Positions 37,158-44,853 of a stretch of DNA of 64,000 nt are shown piece by piece. The first letter of the stretch is position 1; every line of letters starts with the position of its first letter. Position numbers and translations under genes: made by a program. The notes below the pieces were generated by a model that was not told the DNA's origin, ran no database searches, and saw nothing but the letters and a program-made list of their open reading frames with translations. Origin of the DNA: Paradevosia shaoguanensis (GTDB lineage: Bacteria; Pseudomonadota; Alphaproteobacteria; Rhizobiales; Devosiaceae); contig NZ_CP068983.1 of the NCBI RefSeq assembly GCF_016801025.1, positions 4,208,501-4,272,500 of the forward strand. The letters are read 5' to 3'.

Positions 37158-37739
37158 TCAAGGACAGGTCGTGACCTGATTTGAGCATGTTCGTGTCGCC
37201 CAACCGGTCAGTTGCGTGTCTATGAAAGTTCCCTCGACCTGCACCCAATCTCCCTGACAGGTGATAAGACGGGTGACCCCAAACGAATCCGCCCCCGCAA
37301 CGCTGCCATACGCATCCTGGTAGAACAGATGAGCCACTACAGGGCTCTCCGCCCAAGGGGCGGCGTGCAAATCCGGATCATTGACGAGCAGGCTGAGCAA
37401 CCGCCCGGAAACCCAACCTTCGCCCTCAAACACGACCTTGGGCTGTGTGTCCGTGTAGTCGTCCAGCACGGCCTTATCGATGCGGAACCAGCCATCCTGC
37501 GCCCCAATGATCGAGACCTTGGCCGGAAAATGATCGTCGTCCAGAGGGAGGCGGCCGATGACCGCCGCATCGCGGCTGGGCCCTGCCCGCACATTAAGCC
37601 CATTGGGATCAGGATCGTTTACCCAAGCCGAGATGGTGCAAACGGCAACCGCAGCGTCAGCGGCCATGGAAGTTGATGTCGCACTTGTCGCCAATGCCAA
37701 GCCCATCGCGACAATCGTGCAGAACAAAGAGCGTCCCAT
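37158..37739 (-). CDS. Exported SH3-domain protein
   Basis: 193 residues with signal peptide MGRSLFCTIVAMGLALATSA, cut near SMAADA. A bacterial SH3 domain follows: DPDPNGLNVRAGPSRDAAVI and GRLPLDDD match the conserved LNVRAGPS motif. The second half (WAESPVVAHLFYQDAYGSVA) may be a second degenerate SH3 repeat. It is probably periplasmic and may bind cell wall. It is convergent with the outer-membrane gene, whose terminator lies in the gap. Confidence 0.82.
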   Translation of the reverse strand: MGRSLFCTIVAMGLALATSATSTSMAADAAVAVCTISAWVNDPDPNGLNVRAGPSRDAAVIGRLPLDDDHFPAKVSIIGAQDGWFRIDKAVLDDYTDTQPKVVFEGEGWVSGRLLSLLVNDPDLHAAPWAESPVVAHLFYQDAYGSVAGADSFGVTRLITCQGDWVQVEGTFIDTQLTGWATRTCSNQVTTCP

Positions 37740-37879
37740 GGCATCCTCCAGTCGTATGTCATGCAGCCAATACCTTCATCTCCACGCAGGCAATAGGCAT
37801 CACCCGGGTCATCAGCTGGAGCGGAATGGGATTTGCCAAAGCCTCAGATTAATGCTGCCTTGGCGCCGGGAGGCTCAAC

Positions 37880-38116
37880 ATGAACAATTTACTTCGGGTC
37901 GCAGCCGTTGCGGCTATTGCTATCGGCTCCGTCGACTTGGCCGCCGCTCGCGAATGCAACATCAAGGGCAATGTCAGCACGAAGGGTGAGCGCATCTACC
38001 ACATGCCGGGGCAGAAATACTACGACGACACGGTTATTCAGTCGTCACATGGCGAACGGTGGTTCTGTTCAGAGGCGGAAGCCAGGGCCGCGGGGTGGCG
38101 CAGGTCGAAGGTTTGA
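37880..38116 (+). CDS. Small exported sunset-domain protein
   Basis: 78 residues: signal peptide MNNLLRVAAVAAIAIGSVDL then AAA, and a sunset domain with the conserved pattern CNIKGNVSTKGERIYHMPGQ, then GERWFCSEAEARAAGWRRS. Two cysteines fit a disulfide. GGGAGG lies eight bases before the ATG. The domain is common at the ends of exported nuclease-like proteins; alone its role is unknown. Confidence 0.85.
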   Translation: MNNLLRVAAVAAIAIGSVDLAAARECNIKGNVSTKGERIYHMPGQKYYDDTVIQSSHGERWFCSEAEARAAGWRRSKV

Positions 38117-38429
38117 TCAAACCGGTCAACGGCGGCTGGTTCAAGTCCGAGTCGGGGCCCTCCCAACACTAGGCCCTAACGGACATTTTGGGGCGCCATC
38201 CCTTGTGCCTCGGCATAATGAATTCTCCCTGTCGTTATTGTGTACATCTGCTTGGTACTGCCCGTGCGAGGTTTCGAGCGTCCCTCCTCCCGCGGGCTCG
38301 ACTTCACCGAAGGAGGAAGTTGCCGATGGTTCGAAACGACAGCCCGCCGCGCGACTATCGCCGCAGCAATTCTGGTTGCACTCTATTTGGCTACTCGGCA
38401 CCATTAAGCGCGGCAACTTTCGAACTCTG

Positions 38430-38532
38430 CGTGCGTTAAGATGCGCCTACCTCAACAGGCGGGCGGCACGCGCACAGGTCTCTGCCCTCAAAGCCCCTGG
38501 CCTGGTCGAACCGCGTGCCGCCTTTTCTCCCG
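38430..38532 (+). repeat. Dispersed repeat, copy A
   Basis: Diverged copy of the element at 40209-40314. Shared blocks include CAGGCGGGCGGC, TGGCCTGGT-GAAC and GCGTGC, then TTTCTCCC, in the same order and spacing; overall identity is roughly three quarters by eye. Same orientation as copy B, 1.8 kb apart. Confidence 0.6.
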
Positions 38533-38660
38533 GCTGGGGCAACCGCCGGCTCGTAAGTAAGTTTCGAGAGAGCCACGTGCGCGCGTGGCCGTGACGCGCT
38601 CTTTGTTTCGAAGACGCTGAATAGGGGGCGCGTCACACCAACTCCTCCTGATTTCCCTGG

Positions 38661-38693
38661 GCCGCGACCGGCGTTGGTCGCGGCATTTTCTTT
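38661..38693 (+). terminator. Terminator-like hairpin downstream of repeat copy A
   Basis: GCCGCGACC (38661-38669) pairs perfectly with GGTCGCGGC (38676-38684), followed by ATTTTCTTT. No gene directly upstream is supported, so it may be a leftover from a lost gene. Confidence 0.65.
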
Positions 38694-38960
38694 GCGCAAC
38701 GGCAGGCGAGATGTATAACCTCCCTAAGCATCACATACTTGCAGCCGCTCATCTCCGTCGCGGCTGTTTTCTTAGGTAGCCCGGATGGACGGTAGCACTC
38801 CCCTTTGCGGCGCCGTAGATTTCCTATCGCTCAAACGAGCGCCAGTAGCGGCGAAGGCCCTCTCGTGCAACCCTGTGGCCTTTGCCGCTTCCTTCGACGG
38901 GGCGAAGCTCGGCTTTCGATTAATCGACGATTTACCCGCAGGTGCTCTTAAAGAGGCTAT

Positions 38961-39035
38961 GGCCCTGTGGCGGAGAGTTACGCACGGGATTGCAAATCCC
39001 GGCACCCTTGGTTCGATCCCAAGGCAGGGCCTCCA
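38961..39035 (+). tRNA. tRNA-Cys (anticodon GCA)
   Basis: 75-nt cloverleaf: acceptor GGCCCTG/CAGGGCC, anticodon stem CGGGA/TCCCG with loop TTGCAAA (anticodon GCA), T arm CTTGG/CCAAG around TTCGATC, and encoded CCA. Confidence 0.95.
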
Positions 39036-39122
39036 ATCTAGCTCTCGGTTACATCCAGAAGAGAAAAGCGTCGGTGTGCGTACGCTGGGCAGGAGTCTAG
39101 TTGATTGCCGGCAGCTACCATC

Positions 39123-39266
39123 ATCGACCAGATCACGCAGCAGACGGAACACGCGTATATAGACCTTGCGAGTAAGACGATCCGCGGGGCCCGACGTCTT
39201 CCCGTCGCCTTGGATGAGAGCTTCAAATTCCGTACCCTCAAGGCGGGTGTAAACTTCCGCCTATAA
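39123..39266 (+). pseudogene. 3' fragment of an outer-membrane beta-barrel gene
   Basis: 47 codons plus stop read IDQITQQTEHAYIDLASKTI ... LPVALDESFKF, then RTLKAGVNFRL, matching the last part of the protein encoded at 36384-37073 with scattered substitutions and a changed stretch in place of SDPAVF. No start or upstream barrel is present. A degraded version of the parental terminator follows near 39280-39315 (CCGGGG ... GTTTTT). It begins 88 bp after tRNA-Cys. Confidence 0.85.
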
Positions 39267-39588
39267 AGATTTGTGTTTATCCGGGGATCTCGGTCGTGTC
39301 CGGGGGCGTTTTTATGTCCTTGGCGCTCACACCAAAAATGACTTTCAGAGAACGTACTGTAAGCACTGTTCTGGTCCGATCTTCCGGTGGCAATTTCCAG
39401 TCCCAAACCTACAAGGCAATCGAACGCATCGTCGATGGCCTGAGAGCGCTGCCATTCGAAGTCAAATATTGACGATCGTCACCGAGGTCGCCGACGCTCT
39501 TCTGTAACGTGTCCACACTCTTCCCGGTGAGGCGATGACGCTGTAGGTTGCCCGAGCGTGCGCCCGACCAACCACCCGGAGGCTCTAT

Positions 39589-40170
39589 ATGGCCGAGGTC
39601 TTGTTGTTCCATCACGCGCAGGGGCTGACCCCGGGTGTGCGCGCGTTTGCCGACGACTTGCGGACCGCCGGTCACCTCGTGCACACGCCGGATCTGTTCG
39701 ACGGACGCACGTTCCAGAGCATTGATGAGGGGCTCGCCTATATCGGTGAGATCGGATTTGACGACATGCGGGAGCGCGGCGTCCGCGTTGCCGACGACCT
39801 GCCTGCCGGGCTCCTCTATGCCGGGTTCTCGTTCGGTGTGCTGCCGGCGCAGAAGCTGGCACAGACACGGCCCGGAGCCCGCGGAGCCCTATTCTTCTAC
39901 TCTTGTCTGCCGATTGGTGGCGAGTGGGCCTTCGGACCTTGGCCAGACGGCGTCGCGGTTCAGATTCATGGTATGGACAACGACCCGATCTTCGTCGGTG
40001 AGAGCGACATCGACGCGGCCCGCGAGATCGTGGAGAAGGTCGAGGACGCAGAGCTTTTCCTCTACTCCGGCGATCAACACTACTTCGCCGACAGCTCGCT
40101 CCCGTCCTTTGACGCGGATGCAACCGCACTACTTACCATCCGGGTGCTTGAGTTCCTGGATCGCGTCTGA
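39589..40170 (+). CDS. Dienelactone hydrolase family protein
   Basis: 193-residue alpha/beta hydrolase. The nucleophile elbow is GFSFG (79-83, Ser81 instead of the Cys of true dienelactone hydrolases), the acid is Asp130 or Asp132 in HGMDNDPIF and the base is His164 in GDQHYFADSS. GGAGG lies before the ATG. It is probably a cytoplasmic esterase; the substrate is unknown. Confidence 0.87.
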   Translation: MAEVLLFHHAQGLTPGVRAFADDLRTAGHLVHTPDLFDGRTFQSIDEGLAYIGEIGFDDMRERGVRVADDLPAGLLYAGFSFGVLPAQKLAQTRPGARGALFFYSCLPIGGEWAFGPWPDGVAVQIHGMDNDPIFVGESDIDAAREIVEKVEDAELFLYSGDQHYFADSSLPSFDADATALLTIRVLEFLDRV

Positions 40171-40208
40171 CGCGGGATCGTGGCCGGGCGCAACCTTCAC
40201 TCGGCTTG

Positions 40209-40314
40209 TAAGTTGACGTGCCGCCTACTTTGAAAGCAGGCGGGCGGCGCACGTTTCAGGTCCACCGGTCCAAGCCCTGGCCTGGTTGAACAGCGTGCGT
40301 CGCCGATTTCTCCC
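40209..40314 (+). repeat. Dispersed repeat, copy B
   Basis: Partner of the element at 38430-38532, lying 40-145 bp after the hydrolase gene. A run (GCGCGGCGCTTTTTCACGG) about 40 bp further on resembles a terminator tail, so the element may represent a 3'-end module. Confidence 0.6.
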
Positions 40315-40413
40315 TGAGGTCCTACTGGACTGCGCCACACCGGAGTTTGCGCGGCGCTTTTTCACGGTGGTCTCACCTTTCCGTCAAGCACCTCATTCGT
40401 GATCGAAAAGCTC

Positions 40414-40438
40414 GGAACGATGGTCCGCGGCCTTGGTT
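40414..40438 (+). promoter_or_regulatory. EcfG/RpoE2-type general stress promoter
   Basis: GGAAC (40414-40418), 16-bp spacer, GGTT (40435-40438). It lies 47 bp upstream of the ATG of the small repeat protein on the same strand. Confidence 0.75.
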
Positions 40439-40485
40439 GGTGGGTCGCTGACGTTATCCTGTCAGTGATAACCAAGGAAAGTACG

Positions 40486-40665
40486 ATGCCTAACGATAGC
40501 AACCGTGGCGGGAGCCACGAACAGCACGTTCGCGCCGGCCAGCAGAGCCGCAAGAACGACGATACCAGGCAGGCTGCCGGCCGCGACAATGACAGCACGC
40601 GCGGCGGCACGCATGAGCAGCATGTGAAGGCGGGGCAGCAGAGCCACAAGAATGACCGCCAATAG
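40486..40665 (+). CDS. Small hydrophilic stress-type protein with two tandem repeats
   Basis: 59 residues made of two near-identical units, RGGSHEQHVRAGQQSRKND and RGGTHEQHVKAGQQSHKND, separated by TRQAAGRDNDST. It has no hydrophobic core and is likely disordered, in the manner of Gly-rich general stress proteins (KGG/GsiB-like), though the unit is not the standard KGG motif. AAGGAAA precedes ATG 40486. The EcfG-type promoter upstream supports a stress role. Confidence 0.75.
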   Translation: MPNDSNRGGSHEQHVRAGQQSRKNDDTRQAAGRDNDSTRGGTHEQHVKAGQQSHKNDRQ

Positions 40666-40676
40666 CTGCCGAACTC

Positions 40677-40702
40677 GACCGGGGAGAGTGCCCTCCCCGG
40701 TC
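40677..40702 (+). terminator. Hairpin after the small stress protein
   Basis: GACCGGGGAG (40677-40686) and CTCCCCGGTC (40693-40702) form a perfect 10-bp stem with a six-base loop, 11 bp after the stop. No T-run follows on the plus strand. Confidence 0.65.
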
Positions 40703-40944
40703 ACCTTCAAATATGTCTGCGATTTCTGAGCTCTTGCCCGCGATGGTGGGTCCCAAGCTTCCTAGGGCTTGTCAACGAGTAGAGCGGGTTTCGGATTTAT
40801 GGCAGCTGCGGAATTGGCTCACGCCCTGAAGAAAGCTGGCCCCGGTAGGAAGTCCGTCGTACAGCCCGCGAATGGAAGACGGCAGTGTCACGAAGACCAT
40901 GCACCGGACGGGCTTGTTCCGTGCAAGCCGGCTAACTATGAAGC

Positions 40945-42468
40945 TCAGTCGATGTGGGGATGCCGGTCAGCCAGTTTCTGTCGGCGCTCTGAGAGTTCGG
41001 CTATCTTTTGCTCGAGTGCGAGGATTTCTGTATCGATATCTTCGACACGCTCCTCGATCGTATCGTAGGCTTCCTGCAGCAGCACTTTCGCCTCCGCCTC
41101 GCTCGACGCATTCGGCGTGTCGCCCCGCAACGGCCGGTTGGCGGTCTCGGGCAGAAACAAGCTTGTAGCGACTCCGATAATCGCTGCGACCATCAGATAA
41201 TAGGCCGGCATCAACAGATTACCTGTGCTTGCGACCAGCCACGCGGCAAGGGTTGGGGTGAGACCGGCTACGATAATGGCAATGTTGAATGAGCTCGCCA
41301 GAGCGCTGTAGCGGATGCGGGCCGGGAAGAGCGCCGGCAAAGTGGCTGCCATCACCCCGATCATGCAATTGAGCGCCACTGCCAGGAACAACAACCCAAG
41401 AAAGATCAGCGCTGGACGATCGCTGATGATCATCAGGAAGGCAGGCACGGCGACCACGAAGAGGCCGACGCTGCCAACCAGAATGAAGGGTCGGCGACCA
41501 ATCCGATCGCTGGTCAGGCCAATCAACGGTTGAACGAAAAGCATACCGATCATCACTGCGATGATGATCATCACGCCATGGCTCTCTTCGTAGCCAAGGC
41601 TGCTCGACAGGTAGGTGGGCATATAAGTGAGGAGCATGTAGTAGGTGATGTTCGTCACCAGTACTAAGCCAATGCAGACCAGTAGCGCCTTGCGGTATTT
41701 CGTGAATATCTCGGCGAACGGCACTGCCGGACGATCTTGCAGCGCTGACTTGTCTTCCTGTTCCAGACGCTCCAGTTGTTGCGTGAAAGCCGGTGTTTCC
41801 TCGGCCGCATGGCGAAGATAGAGCCCGATCAGACCGAGCGGCGCGGCAACGAGAAATGGCAGGCGCCAACCCCAGCTCAGAAAATCCGCCTCGGTCAACA
41901 CGGTCTGTAGCAACACCACGAAACCGGCGCCGAGAACGAAGCCGGCTATGGAGCCGAAATCGAGCCAGCTTCCGAGCATCCCTCGCCGACGATCAGGAGC
42001 ATACTCGGCCACGAAGATCGCCGCGCCGGTGTATTCCCCGCCCACCGAGAAGCCCTGCGCAAGTTTGCAGACCAGCAACAGGATGGGAGCGAGCACGCCG
42101 ATGGTGTCATAGCCAGGGATCAAACCAATGCAGAATGTGCTGGCTGCCATGATGACGATGGTGAGCGAGAGCACTTTCTGGCGACCGAAACGGTCCCCCA
42201 TTACGCCGAAAAACAACCCACCCACCGGGCGCACCAGAAACGGCACCGAAAATGTCGCCAGCGCCGCAATTGTCTGGGTGGCAGGCGAGGCATCCGGAAA
42301 AAAGACCTTGCCCAGCGCGAAGGCGACGAAGCCATAAACGCCAAAGTCGAACCACTCCATGGTGTTGCCAAGAGCGGCAGCGGTAACAGCCTTCTTCAGC
42401 TTCGACTGATCGACCACCGTAATATCAGCGATGGTGAGGGGCCCGTTAGGAGCGCCTGGATCAGTCAT
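40945..42468 (-). CDS. proP: ProP-like proline/betaine:H+ symporter (MFS)
   Basis: 507-residue major facilitator transporter with 12 helices. The MFS motif A loop is GDRFGRQKVLS and the N-terminal GNTMEWFDFGVYGF is typical of the metabolite:H+ symporter family that includes ProP. The C-terminus from about residue 455 is a predicted coiled coil (YDTIEERVEDIDTEILALEQ and onward), the feature that tunes the osmosensory threshold in ProP. It probably imports compatible solutes under osmotic stress. No EcfG-type site was seen upstream. Confidence 0.85.
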   Translation of the reverse strand: MTDPGAPNGPLTIADITVVDQSKLKKAVTAAALGNTMEWFDFGVYGFVAFALGKVFFPDASPATQTIAALATFSVPFLVRPVGGLFFGVMGDRFGRQKVLSLTIVIMAASTFCIGLIPGYDTIGVLAPILLLVCKLAQGFSVGGEYTGAAIFVAEYAPDRRRGMLGSWLDFGSIAGFVLGAGFVVLLQTVLTEADFLSWGWRLPFLVAAPLGLIGLYLRHAAEETPAFTQQLERLEQEDKSALQDRPAVPFAEIFTKYRKALLVCIGLVLVTNITYYMLLTYMPTYLSSSLGYEESHGVMIIIAVMIGMLFVQPLIGLTSDRIGRRPFILVGSVGLFVVAVPAFLMIISDRPALIFLGLLFLAVALNCMIGVMAATLPALFPARIRYSALASSFNIAIIVAGLTPTLAAWLVASTGNLLMPAYYLMVAAIIGVATSLFLPETANRPLRGDTPNASSEAEAKVLLQEAYDTIEERVEDIDTEILALEQKIAELSERRQKLADRHPHID

Positions 42469-42757
42469 GACAGCACCTCATGGCGTCGGCGGCTTCAGCA
42501 GGAAGCCTAACGCCTCCAATTCGACCGAGCTACCCCAAATGCGTCTCTGCTCGGATTGGCGTCGCGAGGAGCGGTGAAGCTTAAAGGACCTGCAAGCCCA
42601 CGTCAGGTTAGTCGAGGTCGTGTCTATGAAGACGGCGCGTGAACTGGTGGTCGAGAACCTGATAGCGCGGGACCGCCCCCTTGAATCGATCTCTCCCCTG
42701 AAACATGTAATTGGAGCGGCTATGCCGCATCGCTTGTTCAGACTATCGGAGGAAGTG

Positions 42758-43078
42758 ATGGGACATCGACCCTTTTCCAAACCGGTCTACCTTCGGCTCC
42801 ATGAAACCGGGAACTACGTGGCCTGGAGCGCATGGGAAGCGCTCGAGTATCTGGAACGCTACTGGGATAGGCCCAAGGCGAAGCACTATCGGCGTGCGCG
42901 GAAATTGTGCCAGAACGCTATCGATGGTTGGGTCTCTGCCGACAAGGCGCGAGAAGCGCTGGTTGATGCAGCTCGCAGAGCCGGGCTCCTGATGGCGGGC
43001 AAACGGACGTCCCGGGGCAATAGCAATGTTGTCTTCCGGTCGATACCACAGCCCGAAGAAACGCGAGACACTGCTTAA
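42758..43078 (+). CDS. DUF982 family protein
   Basis: 106 residues. FSKPVYLRLHETGNYVAWSA, then WEALEYLERYWDRPK and ALVDAARRAGLL match the rhizobial DUF982 family, small soluble proteins of unknown role often present in many copies. ATG 42758 is chosen because GGAGGAAGT precedes it; the frame is open upstream to 42620 but those residues do not fit the family. A bidirectional terminator follows. Confidence 0.82.
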   Translation: MGHRPFSKPVYLRLHETGNYVAWSAWEALEYLERYWDRPKAKHYRRARKLCQNAIDGWVSADKAREALVDAARRAGLLMAGKRTSRGNSNVVFRSIPQPEETRDTA

Positions 43079-43081
43079 GGG

Positions 43082-43110
43082 AACGGCCCCTGAAGGGGCC
43101 GTTCTTGTTA
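43082..43110. terminator. Bidirectional terminator
   Basis: AACGGCCCC (43082-43090), loop TGAA, GGGGCCGTT (43095-43103), then CTTGTT. It separates the DUF982 gene from the convergent small gene. Confidence 0.85.
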
Positions 43111-43410
43111 TTCGGCGACAAGAGGCTCCATCACGGCGATCAGCCGGGCCAAGCGTCCGCGCAACGCAATCCATTCCTGGATAATGGCACGTTTGCGGGC
43201 GTCCGCATGCTCGTCGCCCCGGAGAGCGAGCAACTCGGCGTCGATCAAGTCGAGCGAGCATTGCATTTCGCCCAGCGTGAGAGGATCGCCTCGTCCTGAT
43301 TTGGTGGCATGGTCTACGTCGCGCTCAAATCGCGCGATGTCCGGCCTCCAATCGAACAATGGGACAAACTGGTCGGCCGCCGTAACAGATTTGCTTTGCT
43401 GTAAGTTCAT
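43108..43410 (-). CDS. Hypothetical helical protein
   Basis: 100 residues from ATG 43410; a TTG nine codons earlier is an alternative. The protein (MNLQQSKSVTAADQFVPLFD, then LTLGEMQCSLDLIDAELLAL) looks soluble and mostly helical. I do not recognise the family. A good terminator lies at its 3' end, convergent with DUF982, which supports it being real. Confidence 0.5.
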   Translation of the reverse strand: MNLQQSKSVTAADQFVPLFDWRPDIARFERDVDHATKSGRGDPLTLGEMQCSLDLIDAELLALRGDEHADARKRAIIQEWIALRGRLARLIAVMEPLVAE

Positions 43411-43723
43411 TGAGTTCACCGATTCACGAAACGTCAAACGCTAAGGGATCAGCGCCGGCGAAAGTCCGGCATAGGTGAGCTAGGGAGCAAACGATGGCCT
43501 TTCAAGGCGGTCATTGATCTGAAATGAGGCAATGAGCCAGATGCAACTCCTCCCTGTAGAACCGACGTCACGCTAGGGAGGCACGGGTCGCGATGCGTTG
43601 TTCAAGCCTGCAAAGCGCAGCGCCCCATCGCTTCTCGCAAAGTCCCGCGGCATCATTGCGACCTGGAACCAAGCACGCCGACGCGGGTTTGCAAGACGAA
43701 TATGATGAGGTCCGCCCCGTCGA
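43411..43723. other. Promoter region of the flavin oxidoreductase-treZ transcript
   Basis: 313 bp without a gene apart from a stress promoter at 43665. A partial GCCGGCGAAAGTCCGGC hairpin near 43455 resembles the GC-rich palindromic repeats elsewhere in the window. Confidence 0.5.
43665..43689 (+). promoter_or_regulatory. EcfG/RpoE2-type general stress promoter
   Basis: GGAAC (43665-43669), 16-bp spacer, GGTT (43686-43689), 34 bp before the ATG of the flavin oxidoreductase gene. Confidence 0.78.
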
Positions 43724-44689
43724 ATGTCGAAGTTGAAAATCGGCTACCACGCATCGCACGAGCAGTTCTCCCCCCAAGACCTGCTCAAGCTAGTACAACT
43801 CGCGCAATCGGCAGGTTTCGACTGTGCCAAATGCTCCGACCATTTCCATCCCTGGAGTGAGCGGCAGGGACAGTCCGGGGCGGCGTGGCCGTGGCTCGGT
43901 GCGGCGTTACAGGCCACCGTATTGCCTTTCGGTGTGGTAACAGCACCTGGCTATAGATACCATCCCGCCATTATTGCCCAATTCATCGCCACGTTGACGA
44001 GCCTCTTCGAGAGCCGTCTCTGGGTTGCCCTGGGAAGCGGCGAGGCCCTGAACGAAGCAATCACCGGCGAGGCATGGCCGGAAAAGACCGAGCGCAACGC
44101 TCGCCTTCTTGAGTGTTTCACCATTATTCGCGCCCTCCTCCAAGGCGAAACCATAAGCTTTTACGGTCGCGTGACTGTGGTCGAAGCGAAGCTATATAGT
44201 CGCCCATCTTCCTTGCCCGCCCTCTACGGCGCCGCGCTAACGGCAGAAACGGCTGCATTCCTCGCTCCCAATTGCGATGGCTTATTGACAGCCGGTCGGT
44301 CCGTGGAGAGCATTGCAGATACGATCCGAGCCTTCCGCGATGCCGGCGGAGCCGGCAAGCCGGTCATCATTCAAAGTGCGCACTGCTGGGCGCCTACCCT
44401 TACCGAAGCAACTAACGAGGCGGTCCATCAATGGGGTGCCTGCGCCATCGGAGGTGGCATATTGCAGGATCTGCGCCGGCCGGCAGACTTCGATAGGATT
44501 GCGGCCTCCGTCTCCGTCGAGCAGGTAGCCAGGGCAGTCGTCGTGTCCCACGATCTCTCCGAGCACACGGACCATTTAAGAGCCGTGGCTGCACTCGAAC
44601 CGGCGGAAATCCACATCCACCCCGTCGGTCGCAATCAGAGGTCCTTCATTGAGGCCTTCGGGCATCAAGTGCTTCCCGAGCTGCGATAA
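43724..44689 (+). CDS. LLM-class flavin-dependent oxidoreductase (TIGR03885-like, probable non-F420)
   Basis: 321-residue luciferase-like monooxygenase-fold enzyme. KIGYHASHEQFSPQDLLKLV, then CSDHFHPW and LGAALQATVLPFGVVTAPGY are typical of the flavinoid oxidoreductase branch related to F420-dependent enzymes. Related genes are known beside trehalose and glycogen genes, and treZ follows here after 164 bp on the same strand. The cofactor is probably FMN; the substrate is unknown. Confidence 0.85.
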   Translation: MSKLKIGYHASHEQFSPQDLLKLVQLAQSAGFDCAKCSDHFHPWSERQGQSGAAWPWLGAALQATVLPFGVVTAPGYRYHPAIIAQFIATLTSLFESRLWVALGSGEALNEAITGEAWPEKTERNARLLECFTIIRALLQGETISFYGRVTVVEAKLYSRPSSLPALYGAALTAETAAFLAPNCDGLLTAGRSVESIADTIRAFRDAGGAGKPVIIQSAHCWAPTLTEATNEAVHQWGACAIGGGILQDLRRPADFDRIAASVSVEQVARAVVVSHDLSEHTDHLRAVAALEPAEIHIHPVGRNQRSFIEAFGHQVLPELR

Positions 44690-44853
44690 CTTCGATGGTG
44701 AGCAACCGGTCGCCGCCTAGTGAAGTTCACCCTCGACATCACGACGGAGATCCGCTGAAAAATGCACTAGGCGCATGACGGGCCGCCAAGCTCGCGCCGC
44801 TCGCATCACAGCACTTTCCTTAACTAGCCCACCAAACCGGCGATCGTTCAGTC

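Larger units (their letters stand above)
38117..38960. other. Gene-poor stretch upstream of tRNA-Cys
   Basis: 844 bp in which no reading frame shows conserved protein character. It contains one copy of a roughly 100-bp dispersed repeat (38430-38532) and a strong hairpin (38661-38693). The sequence looks like decayed island DNA. Confidence 0.5.
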
